64,000 nucleotides of DNA. It comes from Paramacrobiotus metropolitanus. Lineage: Eukaryota > Tardigrada > Eutardigrada > Parachela > Macrobiotidae. Below the pieces are notes generated by a model that saw nothing but the letters and a program-made list of their open reading frames with translations, made no database searches and had not been told where the DNA came from. The stretch spans positions 62,001-126,000 of the forward strand of contig NW_026570323.1 in assembly GCF_019649055.1 (NCBI RefSeq), written 5' to 3'. The translations under genes and the position numbers were made by a program. This document shows, piece by piece, positions 58,161-64,000 of this stretch (position 1 is the stretch's first letter; each line of letters begins with the position of its first letter).

Positions 58161-61100
58161 TTGAAAAAAATGGCGGTCGCAGACGAAAACCTGCCAGACC
58201 TGACTGGTCTGTTTAAACTGGTGAAAGAAAGCGAGCGCAATATTAAAAAATTTAATAGTACAGAGCAGCGCTACAGTGTCTCGATAGCTCCGCTTCCAAG
58301 AATGTTTTCCCGCGATGAAACAATGATGATCATGCCTGAGATTCTGCGTTGTGTAATGGATCTTTGCTTCAAAGATTTCGATGAGTCAGACCGCGTCGTG
58401 GTTTCTCTAGATTCGTCTGAGCTTGAACGAGCCATTTACCTCACTATGCGGAAGTTGTCAGATTTCAACATTCAAAGTTTTTTGCATCGAATTGAACTCT
58501 TGAATTCCCAAAAGAAATTGGTTGTTGATGAGTCGTTTTCTGTTCGTGTGTTTCGTACGCCGATGCCCAGCGGCGGAAGCTGGAAACGTAAGCATCAACA
58601 TGTTAATCGCGATAGTAAACGCTTTCTAAAATCTATAGTCACAGTAAGCGTTGGTCGCGATCTTTGTTTACCTGCAGCCCTTTATCTGGGCAAATTTAGA
58701 CTGACTCATGATACCGCTGGCGTGCATGTTAACCGATGGAAGAACCTGATTCGCGCTGACCGTAAGCGCAAATTAGAACAGAAAGCTTGTGAGATTTTGC
58801 TGGAATGCGATCTTTCGTTTGACCATCAGTGTGATTTGGAGGATCTCGTCAGTCTCCAGGAAAATGCCTTCCCTGAATTTCAGATCAAGGTCATTTCAGC
58901 AGATCACGGTAATATGGTTATCGCTCGCGTACCTGAGCGAAAATCTTGCGGAATGAAATGTATCTACTTATGACAACCACTTTGATTTAATAACGACAGC
59001 GAGTGGATTCCATTGTGCCAGCTACTACTGCGAAGAGTGTGACCGACCATACGCGTCGAAGGAGCGGCACAGATGTTCTGGTAAGTGTCGATTATGCTAT
59101 CGCTACACTAGTGAATGTATTCCAAGTGCGCAGATCAAGTGCAATGACTGCCATCGCACGTTTAATAACCAGGCGTGCTTTGAGATTCACAAAAAGGACC
59201 GAAAAAATGGTACGACTTACTGTTCTCAATTGTATGTGTGTGAAGCATGCGGGGTGTTTGTATCAATGCTGCCGCGTCCAAAAGATGCACAGCACGTGTG
59301 TGGAGAATGTACTGTAGGGTATGTGCTGGCTATTTTCCACAGGACAGCCATAAATGCTATCTGAAAACACTACCAAAGCCTGACACCGCCAAGGTACCGT
59401 CATATATTTTTTTCGATTACGAAACGTACAACGATCCAGTTTTGGGTCATCAACCTGCCTGTGTAGTGGCCCAATATGAAGATGGTACGGAATTTCGATT
59501 TCCTAAGGACGGAGAACCAATGAACAAAAACGTAGGAACAGAATTTGGGGAGTGGTTATTTTCTGAACAGCACCGTGGGTATACAATTGTGGCACACAAT
59601 TTTCGAGGGTATGATGGTCATTTTGTTCTGAAACACTTATTGGACAACAGGCTTAAAGGCATTCAAGTTATTAAACGTGGAAGTCAACTGCTTGAGCTGA
59701 AGTACCGTTCGTTAAAAATTCGTTCAAGAGACACTCTGAATTTTTTGCCAATGAAACTTTCCAACATGCCAAAAGCTGTCGGTCTTCCTCTCGAAATCAA
59801 AAAGGGCGATTTTCCGCACAAGTTCAACCAACCTGGGAATTGGGACAAGATACATGCCTGGCCGACACCGGAAATGTATATGATCGAGGGAATGAAATTT
59901 AACGAGCGACTGGAGTTCCTTAAATGGCACGCCGATGCCAAAGCTGCTGCTAACAATGTTTTTGATTTTCGTGAGCAAATAATGGCTTGTTGTTCGAATG
60001 ACGTAACTGTTTTGCGTAGATGCGCTATGAAATTTATGGACGACTACCACGCACTCACATCGATCAATCCCCTGGATAGTGTAACAATGCCGGCTGCTTG
60101 CTACCGTTTCTTCCGCACTTTTCTGCTCCCTCCAAATAAAATTGCGATTTTATCTACTCATGGACCTCACCAGAATCGTCGCACCAATGTACAAGCAACG
60201 CAGTGGTTGGAATGGGAGAACAGCTCAGGTTCCGGACAAATTCAGCATGGACGCAATGGCAAAGAAGTCCGCCTTGGACGCTATTTCGTTGATGGAATGG
60301 ATGCATCTACAAAAACCGTGTACGAATACAACGGTTGTGTTTTTCACGGGCATCCAAGCTGTACAGAGCAAGATGACCTTGTCCCATACTCCAAAAAGAC
60401 AATGCAACAAGCTTTCGAAGAGTTTGAAGAACGGGTGGAGTATATTCAGCGGCTAGGCTTCCGGGTTATCGTAAAGTGGTCTTGTCAATGGATGCGCGAG
60501 CGTACGGACCCCGTCATTGACCAGTTCCTGTCCGCACAAAATTTTCGCGAGCCACTCAATCCTAGAGCGGCCTTCAAGGGCGGGCGTACTAATGCGAGCC
60601 GTTTGTATTATAGTGTAAAAAACGAGGAGAAAATTTTGCATTATGATGTCGTAAGCTTGTATCCTTACGTTAACAAAAAGAAGGAATACCCAATAGGTCA
60701 TCCTGAAATTATCCTTTCAAATTTCTTCGATGTTCGGCAATATTACGGTTTAGTGTTTTGCAAAGTTTTGCCGCCTGATGAATGCCTTTTTCCAGTACTG
60801 CCAAGTACGGTCAAAGGCAAGTTGCTTTTACACTGTGTCCGGCATGCGCCACTGCCAAGGCGAGTACATTCTGCCAGCATAGCGATGAAGAACGCTGCCT
60901 AGAAGGTGTGTGGGTCACTCCAGAACTGCATCACGCACTGGATGTAGGGTATAAAATCGTGACCGTATATGAGGTATGGCACTGAATACCAAGGAAGCCG
61001 GGCTGTTCGCCAAATATATGGACCTCTTCCTGAAGGTCAAGATGGAAGCCAGCGGTTGGCCAAACTGGTGTGACACACCAGAAAAGCGTGTTGCATTTCT

Positions 61101-61937
61101 AAAACTCGTCAAGGAGCGTGAAGGTATTGAGTTGGACCCCGAAGCCGTGAACTTTGACGCTGGTAAGAAAACCACGGCCAAGGTTGCTTTGAACGGTTTG
61201 TGGGGTAAGACAGCTCAAAAAGATGATGACTGCAGTACCGAATTCGTCCACAACCCGAAAAGGTACCTTGATTTGTGTCGGTCAAAAGCTATTGAAATTC
61301 ACGATGTGTTTGCGGTGAACGACGAATGCCTAATGGTCACGCATGCAAAAGCCAATGAGTATAATGAGGGAAACAATACTACGAACGTCGCCATTGCCGC
61401 TTTTACTGCAGCGCACGCCAGGTTGATTCTGCTTGATCTTATGGAAAGTTGGCGGAGCGTCTGCTCTACTTCGACACTGATTCGGTAATTTTTGTACAAC
61501 GTCCAGGCGATTGGCTGCCCGAAACTGGTAGTGTACTGGGTGACTGGGACAGCCAGCTGGAGGCTGGTGAAAGTCACATTGTCGAATTTGTTTCTTGTTT
61601 TCCAAAGGTCTACAGTTACAAAACAAATACTGGACGAACTGAGTTGAAGGTCAAAGGATTAATGCAGAACGGATTTTCGGAGAATATCCTTGACTGGGAC
61701 CAGGTTACGGAAACCTTCAAAAGATCGGGCAAAGCTTTGGATTTCGACCAGCTTAAGCGAATTCTTGATGGCTCCGATCCACACGTTCAGATCCTGTACC
61801 CTGAATTCATTCGGCGCAACGTCAAAACTCAAGAAATATGCAGCGTCAAGTTATTCAAAAAATTACAGTTGGTGTATGACAAGCGGATGCTGTTTCCTGA
61901 TTTTACTACTTTACCGTTTGGAACGAAGAGACGCTGA
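58161..61937 (+). pseudogene. polB: Polinton protein-primed DNA polymerase B, broken
   Basis: The N-terminal domain (58,161-58,970) carries the LCLPAALYLGK / KWKNLI-like conserved block seen before Polinton polymerases. A Cys-rich zinc-binding stretch follows. The exonuclease motifs FFDYETY (59,408) and AHNFRGYDGHF come next, then palm motif A DVVSLYPY (60,645), motif B KTTAKVALNGLWG (61,170) and motif C YFDTDSV (61,469). Such enzymes replicate the element using a terminal protein primer. Several breaks (about three or four) make this a fossil as it stands. Confidence 0.85.
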
Positions 61938-62160
61938 CCAAAACACTGAAATGGAGGTATCGGCTCGGATTAGGTTAAATTTTTGCTCTGATTTATAATT
62001 ACTGTGCTCTGCTTTCTTAAATTAAACTTTTCTTATGCACTAATAAGATTTTTGCTGGGACTGGGTTATGGCAACGAATAAACTGACCTGTTGTTGTTTT
62101 GTTTCTCGGGATTCTTGCTGTTTGAAAAAAAAGGCTGAAATGCCATAATTCTTAACAGCT

Positions 62161-62469
62161 TTAACTTGAAAGATTTGTGTTCAAGTTGAAGTTGTTGGGA
62201 ATCATGTTGACAGCTTTGTTTAGAGGCGGCGGCGGCGGGGGTGTTTGGACACTCATCGGCAGGGCCGGTGAGTGACCAAACACCGATCCGTTACTGAATT
62301 CGGCATCACCCATCATCAAGTCCAGGACATGTTTAGTGATTTCTTTGGATTGAGTCAGGTTAGTTTTTCGGGAAACATGATTGCATATCTCCAGAACATT
62401 GAATGTTAGTAGTACCGAGATCATAAGACCCCAGAAGATAAGTGTTGCTATTTTTTGAAGTCTATCCAT
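62161..62469 (-). CDS. Small single-pass membrane protein of the Polinton (102 aa)
   Basis: One N-terminal hydrophobic segment (IATLIFWGLMISVLLTFNVL, residues 7-26), a polar helical middle and a Pro-rich stretch (TPPPPPPL) near the end. Its start overlaps the end of the protease gene by 8 bp on the same strand, suggesting coupled expression. Function unknown; small membrane proteins are common in Polintons and related viruses. Confidence 0.55.
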   Translation of the reverse strand: MDRLQKIATLIFWGLMISVLLTFNVLEICNHVSRKTNLTQSKEITKHVLDLMMGDAEFSNGSVFGHSPALPMSVQTPPPPPPLNKAVNMIPNNFNLNTNLSS

Positions 62470-62962
62470 TCTTTATGGGTTGTCTTATGAAATTGTCGTC
62501 GCGTAGGGCAGTGTGAAGGTTAAAGTACTTGTTTACAAATTTTCGTACAAATTTGTCATTCACGCCTTTATGCTTGGTCAAGGCGGACATAATATCTTCA
62601 TAAGAATAACCTCGACAACGAAGAAGTACGTAAAACATACAGTACTGGCCGCAAACGGTAGAATCAATGTTCTGTCGCATCGTATTTGACATGATAATGT
62701 AGTCTTTAGCTACCCGGTCTTTTATATATGGGGAATACTCTGCTGGGTTTCGTCCAAACGAGTCGAATGCTTCCACTGTGCCGGGTTTAGTACAGTAAAA
62801 CGCGACCCAGTGTTCTCCCGAAGCACTGCTAGGTTGCGTATTCACGATGTAGGCACCCGGAAATTCTTTATCAGGAATTTTATCACAAGGAAAGACCCCA
62901 ACAAAAATATCACGAACTACTGGATCCCTTCTCAGGGCAATGTCAATTTCTGTACTGTTCAT
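62462..62962 (-). CDS. PRO: Adenain-like cysteine protease (166 aa)
   Basis: The catalytic layout matches the C5/adenain-type (Ulp1-like) fold: GEHWVAFY supplies the histidine (about residue 52), EAFDSFGR the acidic residue, and TVCGQYCMFY the nucleophilic cysteine (about 113-117). The length of 166 aa is slightly short of typical Polinton proteases (about 180-220) but open throughout. It is expected to process capsid proteins during maturation. It overlaps the capsid gene upstream and the membrane-protein gene downstream by a few bases. Confidence 0.87.
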   Translation of the reverse strand: MNSTEIDIALRRDPVVRDIFVGVFPCDKIPDKEFPGAYIVNTQPSSASGEHWVAFYCTKPGTVEAFDSFGRNPAEYSPYIKDRVAKDYIIMSNTMRQNIDSTVCGQYCMFYVLLRCRGYSYEDIMSALTKHKGVNDKFVRKFVNKYFNLHTALRDDNFIRQPIKNG

Positions 62963-63957
62963 GGAGCAAAATCAAACAAAACTTGTCTGTTGTTGTTTAT
63001 TTCGATAACGTTGTCAAAGACTAACATTGCAATACACACTACTCCCTCCTTTAAAGCTTTGGCAAACTTAAAATTAATGTTAAGATTGCCTTGCCTAATT
63101 AGAGAAAGAGCCCCGCGGCCAGTATGTCCACGAGTAAAGTCAAAACCGTAAATACAAAAGCCACCAGAATTAAACTCCGAACGATCAAATGGCAGCTCAC
63201 CAGGACCTTCACCTAAACGCTCCAGGGTGTCCAAAAGTCCTTCGTAGGCCTCGGCTGTGGCTCCGTTTTCATAATCCAAATTGTATCCTCGAGTGGGAAA
63301 CAACTGGCCGTCAATCTCGGCATGGACATATGACAGACTAAAATGATCGAAGTTAAAGGGAGTCGACTTGTATTCCCCAGCAAAAGAACGACTGGGTGAT
63401 AAGGCTAGGAACATAACCTTTGGAAGCTGTCCAATCACGATATTTGCCCACACGTGTTGTTGCTGACCAGATATCAGAGTACACTGTCGCATCGCAACGC
63501 GCTCAACGTGATATTTTGCATTATGACCAACTAGTTGTTTCGTCATTGCAGCAAGATAATCTGGAGCTGGTTCGTATTTGCGTATACGCAATCGGGGATT
63601 CCGAATCGCTACAACTTTAGGCGCTGCTAGGTCGCTATCCGCAATAAACGCTAGATTTTTCCGATTACGGATCAGTTTGATGCTTAGCTCTACTCCTGGT
63701 ATAAGCGGGCGATCCTGCTGAAACAAGTCGCAGTGGAGCTTGCCTGACAGCTGAAGTGGCTTTAATGTTTGTAACCACTTTCGCCTTTTTTCACCGCCTT
63801 CACTATGGAAAGATGATTTTCCGTCTACTTTCTCTGTAAAAATCGGATCTTTGGCCATTTCAGTGTCCATAGCAAACCCACCCAGACTAAGCTGTGTTAG
63901 CTGTGCTTGTTTTGTGTAACCCAAAAGGCTCTCCATATAAGCGCGAATGTGATACAT
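62959..63957 (-). CDS. Polinton capsid protein, likely double jelly-roll (332 aa or longer)
   Basis: Resembles, from memory, the family annotated as F54H12.2-like in animal genomes. Diagnostic stretches are LHCDLFQQDRPLIPGVELS, IVIGQLPKVMF, PFNFDHFSLSYVHAEIDGQ, GFCIYGFDFT and a C-terminal FDNVIEINNNRQVLFDF. These are capsid proteins of Polintons and adintovirus-like elements; assignment as the major rather than another capsid protein is inferred. The chosen Met (63,957) is 43 bp from the window edge, so the true start may lie beyond it. Confidence 0.75.
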   Translation of the reverse strand: MYHIRAYMESLLGYTKQAQLTQLSLGGFAMDTEMAKDPIFTEKVDGKSSFHSEGGEKRRKWLQTLKPLQLSGKLHCDLFQQDRPLIPGVELSIKLIRNRKNLAFIADSDLAAPKVVAIRNPRLRIRKYEPAPDYLAAMTKQLVGHNAKYHVERVAMRQCTLISGQQQHVWANIVIGQLPKVMFLALSPSRSFAGEYKSTPFNFDHFSLSYVHAEIDGQLFPTRGYNLDYENGATAEAYEGLLDTLERLGEGPGELPFDRSEFNSGGFCIYGFDFTRGHTGRGALSLIRQGNLNINFKFAKALKEGVVCIAMLVFDNVIEINNNRQVLFDFAP

Positions 63958-64000
63958 TGAGGTACTGTCCGATACACTGCGACCACCTAGAGTAACACTA

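Larger units (their letters stand above)
58161..64000. mobile_element. Polinton/Maverick element, left part, broken, runs off the window
   Basis: Protein-primed DNA polymerase B on the plus strand converges on a minus-strand block (small membrane protein, adenain-type protease, capsid protein). This gene set is diagnostic for Polintons. The left terminal repeat and exact start were not identified and the right part (integrase, ATPase, other capsid genes) is outside. The polymerase region has about three or four breaks; the minus-strand genes are open. Probably moderately old. Confidence 0.85.

Overview
The window looks like a repeat-rich metazoan (probably invertebrate) chromosome. Reasons: spliced genes with GT-AG introns, Ty3/Gypsy-type LTR retroelements, a LINE remnant, hAT-like and foldback DNA transposons, and part of a Polinton/Maverick. 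Nothing bacterial was seen (no operons, CRISPR or tRNA/rRNA genes). The phylum cannot be settled from the sequence alone.

Layout. 1-800: a small three-exon minus-strand host gene for a secreted protein with two six-cysteine knottin-like modules. 800-15,177: no convincing genes; dispersed repeat families, GTATCC-rich foldbacks, a short GC-rich minisatellite and two nested inverted-repeat DNA elements. 15,270-24,705: a young, apparently whole 9.4-kb Gypsy-type LTR element on the minus strand, with an extra ORF before gag and two unknown ORFs after pol. It is flanked by a 92-bp direct repeat instead of a 4-6 bp target duplication. 24,798-25,290: a LINE 3' end.

26,389-54,973: a three-exon plus-strand host gene of unknown function with hydrophobic segments. 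Its second intron is 26.4 kb because it holds a giant LTR retroelement (28,266-54,168; 25,903 bp). That element has 348-bp LTRs identical by eye, a 4-bp GACA target duplication and an initiator-Met-tRNA-like primer site. It carries gag, protease and RT-RNaseH-integrase, then about 9 kb of additional long ORFs of unknown function. Splice-acceptor-like sites precede two of these. A 1.2-kb hAT-like element has since inserted into it.

The strongest unexplained signal is the octamer AAAGGTCA / TGACCTTT. It recurs throughout the giant element, in leader, ORFs and 3' region, in both orientations and in all three reading frames, but not in its LTRs or in the hAT insert. This implies selection on the nucleic acid rather than on the proteins. 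The giant element also shares a 17-nt motif between its 5' leader and a 190-bp tandem repeat near its 3' end.

57,300-64,000: an inverted-repeat element and a TATA box, then the left part of a Polinton (broken protein-primed DNA polymerase B, a small membrane protein, an adenain-type cysteine protease and a capsid protein). It runs off the right edge.
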